Positions 34,177 through 45,960 of a stretch of 64,000 nucleotides of DNA are shown here, piece by piece. Each line of letters begins with the position of its first letter. Within the stretch, counting starts at the first letter, position 1. The notes beneath the pieces were generated by a model that did no database searches, was not told the origin of the DNA, and was given only the letters and a program-made list of their open reading frames with translations. Both the position numbers and the translations under genes were made by a program. The stretch comes from Nymphaea colorata (Eukaryota; Streptophyta; Magnoliopsida; Nymphaeales; Nymphaeaceae), in contig NC_045150.1 of NCBI RefSeq assembly GCF_008831285.2, positions 6,770,001-6,834,000 of the forward strand, written 5' to 3'.

Positions 34177-37100
34177 TCAGCAGTTACGTTCGACTGGCAT
34201 CGTGGTGGAAGCATGGAGCTGCTTCTCGGAGCTGCGCCCTCTCTCGCTCCTGCTGTTGTGTGCAAACTTCAAGCTGTTGTGGTGGTAGCCCATCTCCCTC
34301 TCCCCATCGCTCCATTCCCGCAGGTAGTAGTCTTCCTCGGAGGAGCCGGGCTTGGAGGAGGGGCCGGAGAGGGTGCCGCCCCACTGGGGGAAGTAGATGA
34401 GGTGCTGAGGGAGGGCGCAGGCGATGATCATCACCCCCATGAAGGTGATCCCCCTCGCCGTCGAGAACGTCGACCCGTTGAAGAATATCGACTGCGTCAC
34501 CAGCGAACCGACGTTTCCCCCGCTTCCCGTCATTCCAGACACGATCCCAAGTGATCTGGAAAAACACCCCAGACCCAAATTTAGGAGAGGAAGCAACAGT
34601 GATCGAATTGAGTAGGCAACAAGTATGCACGAAGAGGGATGGAGGGTATTTTTTAAAAACTTTTTATAGAAGAATAAGTAGTTTAGACTTTTTTTTATCT
34701 TATTCATAATTTTTTTACCCTCTTAAAAACATTTTTTTTATTAAATTGCACACCCCTGTGACAAACTTAGAAAATATGTGTATTTTGGAATACCAAAATA
34801 TATATTTATATAGAATCAAAATGCTATAAAAATTTCAAAATTAAAGCAGCATTTAGATAAACAAGTAATATTGTTAAAACCAGTGCATGTTAACCACCAA
34901 TAACTTGCAAAAACAAAACGAAAACTTAGTTAAAAACAAGTTAAATTAAGCAAAAGTAAGGAGTTCGGATCTTAAGTACCCTCTTTGTTGTATCCGTACG
35001 GTGACACAGATTTGTGTTCATATGTGGACTCCCTTCTTGGCTTAAAATTTTGAAAAATCTGCATCTACCTCCATGAAATTTTGAATAAAAATAATTGCTT
35101 TTCTAAAAATTTTAAGAAAGTATAATTCGTCCCCTCCTAAAAATAATTTGTAGCTCCATCCTTACTATTACTAGTTGCTTCATATTGGAGCTCGCCGGTT
35201 TGTAGTACTACATTGTCCGTAGGTGCACAGACACAGTTAGGATTTTTTTTTTTTAATATATATGGACTGAATTGTATTTTTCAAAACCTTTACCATGCAA
35301 AATATATTTTTCAAAAAGACCAAATAAAACTTTTGTAAATTATAACATAAAATCTCTTTTTCTCCAAAATCCGGAATCCGGGGAGGATAGGTCCGCTCAG
35401 GGTACTCCAACCTCAGATGCGGTTTGAGTAGCACAATATGATGGGACGTGACTAACTCTTCATGTATTTTGTTTCAAAAATATATAACTACCTTTATATT
35501 TTTCTATAAACTTATTCTTGAAGCAGTGATTTGAATTTACCAATAAGATCTTGTAATCCAATTCATAAGTTGGAGGAAACTTTGGACAATCCCATTTGCG
35601 GATCTATATTCGTGTATGTACTTGGTAGTACAGGTTTTAAGTCTATAAAAACTACCGCTTGGTAAAGTTGGTTATATGCGTCATACTAGGATCATATAGA
35701 GATAAAATTATTGTTTTTTTGAAAAAAAAAAATCGTTTTTAAAGTGGTCGGTACTTGCCCTTTTGTTTTAAAATATGTGTACTTTTTAGTGCTTATCTGG
35801 CCCGAGTTTACCTCAGCTAGGCTTCAACTATAATTTAATTAGCCAAGGAGTTAAATCATGATAAACATAGATATATTCTAAGTCTATCTAAACTCCAAAG
35901 CTACTAGGTTTGAAAGATTTATCCTTTAAACAAATATTTTGAAAAAAATCTAAGGGTCTGATTGAGTGAAAATCTTTTTTAAATGTTTTTTTCAATCTAG
36001 CGAAACACAAAATGTATTTTTATATTGCAAAGAGTGTGTCTTACATGCAAGTTCTTCAACGTGGAGATCTGGCAATCTATTGGCAATAACTCAGAATCTT
36101 ATATGAAGAAGGGGAAGCGAAAGCGGAAGCGGAAGCGGAAGCGGTGGGTGGGATTAACGATCCCGCCCACTGTGAAACACAAACTAGGAGTGTGGTACTA
36201 ACCTGCGCGAGATGAAGGGGATGACGCCGAAGGTCAAACCGCAGGCTGCCTGAACCAGGAAGGAGAAGACCAGCATCACGGCGATGGCGCCGGCCAAGGT
36301 GTTCATCATCCCCAGGACGACGCAGAGGACCCCGCCGGCTGTCTGCACTGCCCACAGCCCCCACAGCCTCCCCCTCATACCGTACCTCTTGGCCATCCAG
36401 TCGGAGAAAGCCCCGCCGAGAGGCCTGGAGAAGAGGTTGGCCATCCCGAAGCTCGCCGCCACCATCCCCGCCGTGTGCAGCTGCAGCTCGAACCGATCGT
36501 AGAAGTACTGAGCGATCACGTTGTCCACCGTCAGCTCCACGCCGAAGCAGTAGCCGTACGTCAGCGCCAGAATCCAGGCCCGGTAGTTCGTGACGGCGTG
36601 GTAGACGACCTTGCCGAAGCTGTCGTCGACTTTCTCCCCCTTCTTCTTGAGGTCGTCGTAGTTGCCGTCGGGAAGGTCTTGCCCCAGCGTCAGGACCATC
36701 ATGCCCATGAGGTATTGGAAGACGGCGGGCACGAAGAAGGCGATGCGCCAGGCGGTGAAGGGCGTGACGCCCATGGCCCGGTGGATGAGCTCGTAGAGCA
36801 GGGGCATCAGCAGCTGGGTGGCGCCGCCGCCGAGGTTGCCCCAGCCGGCGGCAAAGCCATTGGCGTGGCCGACGACGCGGGTGCTGAACATTGAGCTCAT
36901 CCAGAACTGGCAGGAGACGAAGCTGGCCAGAGAGAGGCCGATGATGAAGCGGACGGCGATGAAGGAACCAGGGGAGTCGATGATGGCCGCGCAGAAGATG
37001 GCGGGGGCGGTGAGGATGCAGAGGGCCGCGCAGGAGCGGCGGGGGCCGATAAGGTCGCAGAGGGTGCCCATGAGGAGACGGGAGGCGATGGCGCCGGTCA

Positions 37101-37374
37101 CGGAGGCGATGGCGGCGTTGCTGATGTCGAGGGCGGTGAGGTCCAGGTTGTCGCGGACGATGGGCATGAGGGGAGGGGCGGCGAAGGTGGAGACGAAGCA
37201 GGCGAAGAAGGAGAGCCAGGAGAGGTGGAAGCAACGCATGTGGGGCTTGGAGAAGGAGAAGACCTTGAAGGCCGTGGCCTTGTGCTCGGAATCCACTGGA
37301 AGGGCGAACTTCCGACTCTCGCCGCCATTTACAGATGCCATCGAGGTGGGCACTGCCCCTGCTTCCTCACCCAT
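34177..37374 (-). CDS. NRT2: high-affinity nitrate transporter NRT2
   Basis: This plasma-membrane proton/nitrate symporter of the major facilitator superfamily works in plants with the partner protein NAR2/NRT3. Exon 1 is 36203-37374 and exon 2 is 34177-34555, with a GT-AG intron of 1647 bp (34556-36202) that splits an Arg codon ([10 protein letters not shown]); the product has 516 residues, close to the usual 500-530. Twelve hydrophobic segments are visible. The MFS loop motif [11 protein letters not shown] lies at 103-113, the nitrate signature [10 protein letters not shown] at 175-184, and the second Gly-rich signature [12 protein letters not shown] in the eleventh membrane segment. The hydrophilic tail contains PQWGG, EEDYY and [14 protein letters not shown], as in NRT2 proteins. 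The in-frame region upstream of 37374 has no further ATG. Exon 1 is very GC-rich at third positions, in contrast to its surroundings and to the AT-rich intron. Confidence 0.95.
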
Positions 37375-37520
37375 CCTGGAAAGATGATTCGCCTGAAATT
37401 TCACCTCCGGCCCGCCGATCAGGCAGCCAGCCGTGAAATATGGCCGGAGAGAGCTTGCTTTCCGTGATTACTAGCTGGGAGGCTGATGGTTCGGTTCTTC
37501 AGGGGAAGCCTTTGGTTGAC

Positions 37521-37529
37521 TTATATAGA
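37521..37529 (-). promoter_or_regulatory. TATA box, NRT2 promoter
   Basis: The minus strand reads TTCTATATAAGTCAACC about 150 bp before the NRT2 ATG. A start about 30 bp downstream would give a 5'UTR of about 120 nt. Confidence 0.6.
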
Positions 37530-37621
37530 ACGGCCGGCGGGCAGCCGGAAGTCAGCGCCGGTGGTGGGACCTTCGTGAACTCCGCTATCTCTTCCTATAA
37601 AACAGTGCCACGTGTTTTGTA

Positions 37622-40438
37622 AGCCCACAGTGGATTGACTAATCAAGCCCACACATCCTTCACCCTTTTTCTTCCTTAATTTAAAAAAAAAATGCATTTA
37701 TAGAGCTTAACAAATTAATGGTGTAGAAAAGTTCTATTTTTCATTTAATTATTATTATGCATGGTTACAAACAATAATAATGAATTTGAAGAATAAATTA
37801 CAAAAGGGTTGCATAAATGTCCTTCTAAAACTTATCTCCCACTCAAGAATTAGTAATCAATTTAGCTCACACACTTTTCTAATAAGATTTTATAATGACT
37901 TAAAAAATAAGCAAATGATTTAAACTTTTAAGGGTCGTTAAACCTTTTTTTGTACACGTAAAAAATGATTTTTTTTTTCTATCCAATGCTAAGTTTTCAT
38001 TTCAAAATTCAGTTTTTTTCTTTTCTTTTGAGGATCAAGATTGGTACTTTAGCTGCTGGTCGACCTCTACTCTAATGTATTTAAATTAACCATCCTCATG
38101 CATCAAATTTTTGTGTTTTGGTATGGTTAATGAGGAAAATGTTTTAGATTAATTAAAAAAAAACCTTTTGTAAGGAAAAAAAAAACAGTTAAAACTAGAT
38201 AGAACATTTCTTTTTAAATAGTTTTTAAAATATCTTCATTTCGTACTTGTTTTTTCCTATATTGCGATCGGCACATGCAACTGTAGATTTGAAATTATTT
38301 AAATTGGACGGATCTAAAATACTTTTTAAGATGAGGTGCGCTTTGGCTGTTATGTTCTTGGGGGAGCTTGGAATGAGTGACTTTCCATGTGCCACGTATG
38401 CATTTGGTGCTATCTGCAAGGGCAAAACCAATGTAGGGTTGACTTGAGTTTTGACCTCATCCCAGACTTTTTTTTAAAAAAAAAACTTATATTTAAATTT
38501 AAAAAAATTTCACTTGTTTTATGGAGAAACTTTGGAAAATGATATTTTGACCCTAATCAAAATTTAAAAACTTTAATTCAACCCGATTCATAAAATGAGC
38601 ATTTCCTTGGATGTTCTGAGAAAAGTTTTATATTTCTATGAGTCCACTCTCGATTCATGTGGCTCTCTAATTTGGAAACCTCAAAGATCAATGTTTGGTT
38701 ATATTTGAGAGCAAAATATTAGAAAAAAATTATATATATATATATATATATTGATCGATTGCAATGAAGAAAGAGCTTTACGCTTGATCAAGTTGGGGGT
38801 AATTTGAAAAGGCACCAACAAGTGGTATTACAATTATTTACTTCAATTAGTCAATGGGTTCATTTGTGGGAGTTGGCTAATATATATATATATATATATT
38901 GGGACGTATGAATCGTTTACGGAATCCAAGAGGTCTTTTCGGAATCTAAGATTCTAAACTCCTCAAGGGTTCCCAGCACAAAGAGCCCTACGGCACTGCA
39001 GAAGGGCGTGACCTTCTTCTTTGTTACGCGGCGAGGACGGAAGCCCCGATCGCGTCATCCATCTCCAAGATGGACGGCATCGGCGCCTGTGACTGGGAAA
39101 CTCATTTTTATACATTTATATTTTTCTCTGAAATAAAATGCCCAAAGGCCGCCACCCTTCGCCTTCTTTTTTTTAATCGACATCAACTTCTTGTGGAAAA
39201 GATTCCATTTCCATTTCAATATCGGTCGAATTCTATTTTTCTATTTTCCTTTTCTTATTTTGGTGTGACCAATTAGAATGATGACAAATGAGAATCCAAG
39301 GCATTTTTTTTAGGGCTGCATTGGTTTACATAAAAAAATCCAAATCATATAGGTTGCATTTGATTTGATAGCCTTCAATTTTAAATTTGAAGCTCCATAA
39401 AAAAAAAAAGTGTCGTTTTAGAAATCCTTAGTTTTTAAATTCATGCTGCATGTTAAAAACCATGGTTTATCTCAAATTGATGATGAAACAGATGCAATCT
39501 TAAGACATTTTCCTCTATTGATATTGACAAGGAGGTTTTAATTAAGAGATTTAGATCTAACTTAATTGTATTTGGATTACTTGATTTTGGAGCCACGCTA
39601 TGACTTGAATATGGTTTACAAAGTTTAGAAATCTTTTTAGGTGTGCACGAGGAGTATTTTATTCTACAATATAAAATGAGAGCCGAAACCTTTACCCTTC
39701 CATTCATCCTCTCTTATACCAAACTTGCTTTTGGTATCTTGAAGGACCGCCCCAAAATTAGACACTTAAAACTCCATCAGTTTTTAAATTCATGTTACAT
39801 GTTAAAAACCATGAATCGACAGTAGTCGAATTGAGGGAGAGGGAAGAGAGTTTCGACCTTAAATCGATGAAGGTGTGGTTTCATATCACCACAAATCTCA
39901 AATTGACGACGAAACAAACACAACCTTGAGGCAGGCATTTTTCTCTATTGATATTGACAGGTAGGTTTAAAAAATAAGGAATTTATATCTAAATTCTAAC
40001 TGTATTCGGATTCTTATTTTCAGATGACCAATTAATTAATTCTGAAGGGCAGATTTGTTTTTAAATGAGATGTCCATGTCTTCACAGCTAAGGAAGGACT
40101 CATTCTCTTCTCTGCACGATGTGAGAGGGAATTGAGAATTGATGTCTGGTTCTGGAAATATCAGGACCTTAATTTCCTTCCGTTCATCAGCTCAGATGGA
40201 CGGTACTCGGCAGCTAGGGCGTCAGGCTCTTAGCCCCCCATTTTGATGCCGCTTTCAAAAGCAATTGACAATTGAAAAGCTGCGGTTATTTTATTCCAAG
40301 AATCACGTACTATTCTTTTCATTTATTTATGTTTTTTTTTATCCGATATATATATATATTGTGTTGCTTCATTTTCCTGGTCTGATATTCTGATAAGGGA
40401 TCAGCCGACATGCTAAAGTTTTAGAACTATATTATATT
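37622..40438. other. intergenic region upstream of NRT2, repeat remnants
   Basis: At about 38415-38610 there is a strongly diverged copy of the hAT-type MITE (AAATTTCACTTGTTTTATGG and AAAATGATATTTTGACCC survive). TA runs lie near 38735 and 38880. A GC-rich block at about 38975-39100 contains a short open frame beginning ATGGACGGCATCGG that stops being coding-like after some 12 codons, perhaps a captured exon piece. The blocks at 39440-39560 and 39790-39990 share words such as AAACCATG, TTTTCTCTATTGATATTGAC and GATCTAA, so a sequence of roughly 400 bp seems to be imperfectly duplicated here. Confidence 0.35.
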
Positions 40439-40605
40439 TAAGGGGTGGAGTTAAAGGGGGCTTGCATGACCATTCGTCTGACCTCAAAAAATTATTTTAA
40501 AAAAATTTGTCCAACATAAAAATTTTGAAAAATGATATTTAGGCTTGTGTTAAAATTTAAAAACTTTAGACTTTTCTCATAATAAATTTTTGGCTCAACC
40601 CCTGA
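40439..40605 (+). mobile_element. hAT-type MITE copy with target duplication
   Basis: It starts TAAGGGGTGGAG and ends GGCTCAACCCCTG. The 9-bp match ATTATATTT at 40431-40439 and 40606-40614 contains the 8-bp target duplication. The core has ATAAAAATTTTGAAAAATGA as in the other copies. Confidence 0.75.
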
Positions 40606-40679
40606 TTATATTTCATTAGTTCTTTAATCGCTCTTCTCAACCGTTGCAGGCATTAATATGTAAAATCAAATAATTTTGC

Positions 40680-41126
40680 GGCGTTGCGCTTTCAAAGAGA
40701 CCTTAACCACACGGTTTACGACTCATGGCAATCCAGCTTCCGTTTATACTTTAACAATTCATTAGAAAGTTCTTATAAGTTCCCTTTGATTGAAAACAAA
40801 AAAAGTAAAGCGAAGACATGTTTTATATATTGGGATTTTCCTTTGACCTGTCTTAGTCGAATTACATCATCCCCAGAAAGAAATTTTTCAGAAGATGATC
40901 ATGTTGCAATCTTGAACCTTTGGGATTGACGAATGAATATTCTTTTCAGCAAAAGTTTGGAGGTCTCAAAGGCCATCAACGTTTTTCTTTTTGTTTCGGA
41001 TGAAAGGTTGCTTCGATGAGAAGCGGTGATAAGTTGTGATGACCCTCCACATGAGAAGCGGTGATACGTTGTTCAGGGCTGTTATGCCCATTTGGATGCA
41101 TTTCAGGCTGGGATGCACGCGAAGTC

Positions 41127-41169
<43 letters not shown>

Positions 41170-41648
41170 GAAAATTAAGTTACAAATGTACGAGCAAGCA
41201 GTTTTTTAAAAAATCTAAATATCTCTAAAAGAAGATGAGAAATTTTGTTTAAGAAAACTCATTTGTTTCCATCTTTCCTCTTCCTTTCTCATTCTCTAAA
41301 GGTTACTTTAGACTCTAAAAAGGCGCAACTTGTCCTATATATTTACAATTTCCTTGAATTGCTGCCTAAATGATTTTTCATCAAGTCTGACATATTGAGG
41401 TCTGACAGCTATAGGTAAAAAGGTAGATACCAAATCATTATATACTAGATTTGATGTAAAATATCGAAGTCATTAATTAGAGCATATGATTGATATTAAA
41501 TTCAAAAAAATATAGAAGTCTGGTTCTATTTTCAAAATACTGAAATACCCTTCAAGGAAAGCAAGAAATCTCAATTAAAGAAACTCTTCCTGTGAATATT
41601 TTTATATCTTAGGTTTTGACAACTCTTAAATGTCCTTATATAACTTAA
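40680..41648. other. intergenic, no gene recognised
   Basis: A plus-strand frame of 81 codons ends at 40929, but it has no recognisable domain and no ATG near its beginning that is well placed. A TA microsatellite lies at 41130-41167, and GATGAGAAGCGGTGATA is repeated near 41015 and 41050. Confidence 0.3.
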
Positions 41649-41790
41649 GGAGCTGTTTTATTGTTGTCTCATGAATCTGCCCCTGGAAATGAAGCAGATC
41701 TATAGAATACTTTTCTAAGTATCCAATGAAACTAACTATTTTTTGGGTTTGGTGTATGAGACATTAATGTTACTGTTCTCAAACAACCCC
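41649..41790. mobile_element. PIF/Harbinger-type MITE with TAA duplication
   Basis: The left end GGAGCTGTTTTATTGTTGTC and right end TACTGTTCTCAAACAACCCC are imperfect inverted repeats, flanked on both sides by TAA (41646-41648, 41791-41793), the 3-bp duplication of Tourist-like elements. It is 142 bp long and has no coding capacity. Confidence 0.6.
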
Positions 41791-41837
41791 TAACTGTCTT
41801 GGTTTTTAGCCTTTTGAGCTGTAATTATAGGTACATG

Positions 41838-42031
41838 GAGGGCTAGAGCAAGGTAGGGCCCGCATGGGCCCTGGCCTCATCTCAATTTTTTTTAAAAAAA
41901 ATTACATGTAAATTTTAGAAAAAAATCACTTATTTCATATAAAAATTTTGAAGAATGATATTTTAACCCCAATCAAAAATTTAAAACTTTAATTTGGCCC
42001 CCCTCATAATAAATTTCTGGCTCCGCTCCTG
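41838..42031 (+). mobile_element. hAT-type MITE copy
   Basis: It contains the shared blocks GCATGGGCCCTGGCCTCATC, AATTTTAGAAAAAAATCACT and GGCCCCCCTCAT, and ends in TTCTGGCTCCGCTCCTG. The flanks carry TACATG on both sides (GTACATGG versus ATACATGA), a decayed 8-bp duplication. Confidence 0.65.
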
Positions 42032-42040
42032 AATACATGA

Positions 42041-43576
42041 GAGAGCATTTTAGTCAATTTTGAACTGGGCACTTTCAGTCAAAACATTTCAAGTTCAGGC
42101 CTCTTATGAGTAGAGAATGTTCAAAGCTTGATTATTAGGTGCTTGATAGATCACATCCACAAGGTGGTATTAAATAAAATAACAAAAACACACATATAGT
42201 TCTGGGCGATAACAAAAACATGCACTCCTAGTTCCCACGTTGTTAAAAATACACTCAAGTTCTTTCAGGAGTAATGGAAGGAGTCTTAATTGCCATCCTC
42301 CTGTACTTCTGATATTAAGTGGACAGTAAAGATCTTGATCCGACGTGATGATACGAACCACAAACTTCAATTACAAGAGAATGGAACAAAATTGGTCAGA
42401 TCTTCAGAAGTAGGTAGGTAACAGTTGAAAAGATATAAAACATTGTCCTAGTGATCTGTTTGATAGCTAGGAAAAACTTTTGTCCTTGGCAACCGCACAA
42501 AAGCTTTTCCAAAGCAGGGTGGCCTTCCCACGTTTACCATGCATTATCCAATTGACAAATCTTGTCGAGGGAAAAGTTCAGCCGCTGGTCAAATCATTTT
42601 GCTAGCCTTTTAGACAAACTTCCGTTGAAAGAGGAGAAAAGGTTTTGATTATGAGCATACAGTCTCTTTAACTTTTTTTGTTGTTTCATGCAACAATCAA
42701 ACACAAAAAAGTTTTCACTTGTAAAAGTTTTGATCTTTTATAACCACACAATGTTACTGCGTTTCTTGCATGGTTCACAGGAATGTCGCACATATTTTAT
42801 CTTTAACTGGAAATATTTATTATATTCCAAGGTATAAGGGATAAAATGTTGGACAAATGTACATGGGATTACCCGCTTAATTTGTGTCTGCTATTTAAGA
42901 TATGGCAATACAATTTCATCCAAACTCTTTCCCGAGGAAATACCAAGAGGGTGGTTCAACATGACTAGATTCAAAAACAGAAGAAAAAAAGAAGCCTTGT
43001 TTGATCCTTTCGTTGGAATGTGTAGAATAATTAGCAAGTAGTCAACATCACATCTCGAGTAAGATCTTAAAACAAAATTACATGAACATGAAAGGCTGAA
43101 TATATCCATCTAGTCATACTCAATGCCCGTGAATAGATGCCTATCTAAGCCGCCAGTACAGCTCTTCTTCAGCATTAGCACAAGGATGGTGACTGTAACA
43201 AGGGACACTCCATTCCAGTGGTTTTATATCTTGGCTGTAAAAAATCAGTACAGTACAACGAAACAATATAAGGGCCGCCTAAACCAAATAATGAGGAAAA
43301 CAGATGAAAGATTGGCAGAACGCTTGCTCTAAAATCCCTTTCTGCACCAAAAGATCTCAGTACCAAGATAGATTTGCAAGATATTCTTCAAGAGTAAGCT
43401 GACAATAAGAAGAACTAGGAAAGAATCATATCTTGTGCGTTCATCACAAGATATCCACTAATCCAACCATATTGACAATGTTTCTAGACAAAACGTCTCC
43501 ACTACATGCATTTACTTCAGAAACAGCACGTAATCACAAAAGTCTGCTCATGATATGTACAGCTAGATTGGAAAAT
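42041..43576. other. intergenic, no gene recognised
   Basis: Several short frames occur on both strands, but none has domain-like content. No transposon ends or tandem repeats were seen. Confidence 0.3.
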
Positions 43577-43842
43577 AAACACCTTGATGAACAGAAGTGC
43601 ACTGATTTTTCAAAAAAATAAATAAAGACAATCACAAAGCAGAATTATATGAAGATAAGGGAAGGGGAATGATGCCAATAGGGTAAACTACAGCCGCAAG
43701 CAGACTGAGAAACACCTTGATGAACAGAACTGCACTCATTTTTCCCAGAACTTTAATAAAGACAATCACAAAGCAGAATTATAGGAAAGTAAGGGAAGGG
43801 GAATGCTGCCAATAGGGTAAACTGCAGACGCAAGCAGACTGG
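43577..43842. repeat. tandem duplication of 133 bp
   Basis: Two adjacent copies begin AAACACCTTGATGAACAGAA (43577 and 43710) and share GACAATCACAAAGCAGAATT, AAGGGAAGGGGAATG and CCAATAGGGTAAACT. They differ at several positions and by short indels, so the event is not very recent. Confidence 0.85.
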
Positions 43843-44574
43843 ATTCAGGACAAAGCTTTTACAGACTTTTGGCGCATCAAACCCAATCCAAACCCAACCC
43901 TCCATGTGCTTAACTGGCCAAAAATCTGACCAATTTACCCTCCTGTCAATAACCATGATCTATAAGTGCCCAACATGCTGCAAACGAGGCCAATGTTAAC
44001 CATGTTACAGGCCAGAATAGACACAGCCCTCTTGCCAAAATATTACAGAAGATCCACAGCATGTCTGCAACTGCAACTGCATGGCTTACTGTCTGATCTA
44101 AGCCATATCATATAGAGGAACATGATCGTCAAACGGCACAGATAATAGAGCAGAAAGACTGGAACACAAGAAGGGAAAACAAATGAAAAAGGATTTATGA
44201 ACAAACTGAGAGGGAAGCAAGCAGAAATTGCTACCTGTGGTAAGACATGATACATATAGGGCAATATCAAGTCCACTCTGAATTTAAATATCCAGACTTT
44301 CAGCAAAAAAAAAAAAAAAATATGTGCCTACTAGTCTAGTAAGAAATGAAGCATATAGGACAAAAACAACATACACAACGTAGATGCTTCTAAAATCCCA
44401 AATTCTTGAGTAATGAACAATGTTCTTTCTTTTAACCAGAACCCCTAACAACAAGAACAGAATTTCCTGATTGCAAACCAGAACTCTTTTTCTTCCGCCA
44501 TCAGAGCCAATTTCTATCCTTCACCTTCTTCTACAATCATTGGACAGTTTTTTCCAATTTTCTTTTATTCTTAT

Positions 44575-44578
<4 letters not shown>

Positions 44579-44647
<69 letters not shown>
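44579..44647. repeat. (TA)n microsatellite
   Basis: An uninterrupted run of about 34 TA units. Confidence 0.95.
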
Positions 44648-44650
<3 letters not shown>

Positions 44651-44802
44651 CCATAGTAACATACATTGTTCTCAAGTATGTTTTCTTAATAACATGTCAC
44701 AAAAAATTTATTTAAAGATAAATCAAATTATCTAGATAAAAATATGAAATCTAATTTCATAAACAAAATTGGAAAAATAAACAATAGTTATTGAAACATT
44801 AA

Positions 44803-45105
44803 GAGGGCATTTGGATGACACCCTTATCTAACCCAGTTTTGTGAAAACTTGGTTCTATGGAAACCCAGTTTTTTAATGAGTTTCCAAACCTTGTCTTTTT
44901 TGTTTGGGTGAGACATCCAAAACCTGACTGTTGGACAACTTAAGGGGGGCAAGGTTTTTCATTCCCTTTTACAAAACCAGGTTTTGTGAAAACTAGTTTT
45001 TCCTAAAACCCAGTTTTGATGGCACCCAAACAGTTCAAAAACCTAGTTTTGGAAGCAAAACCAGCTTTCGTCTCCCAAACCTGGTTTTGGGTAGCCATCC
45101 AGACC
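44803..45105. mobile_element. PIF/Harbinger-like MITE with TAA duplication
   Basis: It starts GAGGGCATTTGGATGACACCC and ends GGGTAGCCATCCAGACC, an imperfect inverted pair. TAA flanks both sides (44800-44802 and 45106-45108). The 303-bp interior consists largely of inverted and direct variants of AAACCTGGTTTTG / CAAAACCAGGTT, which would fold into many small stems. Confidence 0.6.
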
Positions 45106-45601
45106 TAAAAGATACTCAAAAAAATTTTAGAATATATGTAAAATACATATATACAAATGTTGATCCATCATAATAGAAAATGAAGAAAGCCTCCATGCCT
45201 AGGCACTAAACAGAGAGCCTAGAGCCTAGGCAAGATCAAGGGCATCAAGCAATTAAAAAAAAAATGTTCAAACTAACAAGAAGATGAAAAACTCATTTAA
45301 TAACAATGTATACTCGTCAACACTATAACAACAGACCAATTAGAATGTGACAACACTAATACATCAAACATCCCATAACATGTTATCTTGATCTAATGAT
45401 CTCCACATCACTATCCTAATTCTGGTACACGCAGCAATTAGATGAATGGCAATGAACTGTTGATTGGGAAAGCCAGAATCTAGGTTATTGCATTCAAGGA
45501 ACAGCGCTGGATGCTTAGAGCTAGGAATCACATGGCTCCTAAAGATTTCTTCATAAATTGTAAAGGAGATAAAGCCAAATTCCAACAGATGGGCTCTTGG
45601 C

Positions 45602-45960
45602 TCAACTGCTACAGTCTTTCTCTCTCTCCCTCTCACCAACTTTGCTGGCCAAGGTACGCTTCTTTCTTTTTTCTCTCTCTCGCATTTCCTTCATCTCCTT
45701 TTTATTCTTCTTTGCTATTTGCCAGCTGTTGAAGTTTTTTTCCTTTTCTTCCTCTTCCATTCTTGCTTTTTCTTCCCTGTTGATGCTATTACTTGCAGCA
45801 GCTTTTCTTGCTTTCCTTCTCAATTCTTTCTCCTTTCTCTTTGCTGCTGGCATCCGCAGCAACTTTCTTTTTGCCTTTTTTATCTGGTGCTCACTGTAAC
45901 TTCTTTTTTTCTCAACCTCTTTCTCCTTTTTGTTTCTCCTCCCTCTTCCTCTTCATTATT
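45602..45960 (-). pseudogene. Lys/Glu/Arg-rich open frame, possible gene remnant
   Basis: On the minus strand a frame of about 110 codons ending at 45602 would encode a highly charged peptide; pieces such as NFNSWQIAKKNKKEMKEMRE and RTLASKVG look less random than simple purine-tract translation. The frame breaks upstream near 45960 and there is no start or splice context I trust. I do not recognise the family. It may simply be the translation of a long polypurine strand. Confidence 0.2.

Noticed and set aside
34114-34630. Open frames of about 146-148 codons antisense or out of frame to NRT2 exon 2
   Set aside because: They are shadows of the NRT2 C-terminal exon in other frames.
36077-37387. 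Long open frames of 100-385 codons on both strands overlapping NRT2 exon 1
   Set aside because: They are shadow frames caused by the GC-rich codon use of NRT2; their Arg/His/Pro/Ala-rich translations match no family, while the NRT2 frame is unmistakable.
38975-39100. GC-rich block with ATGGACGGCATCGG as a gene start
   Set aside because: Coding character ends after about 12 codons and there is no plausible following exon.
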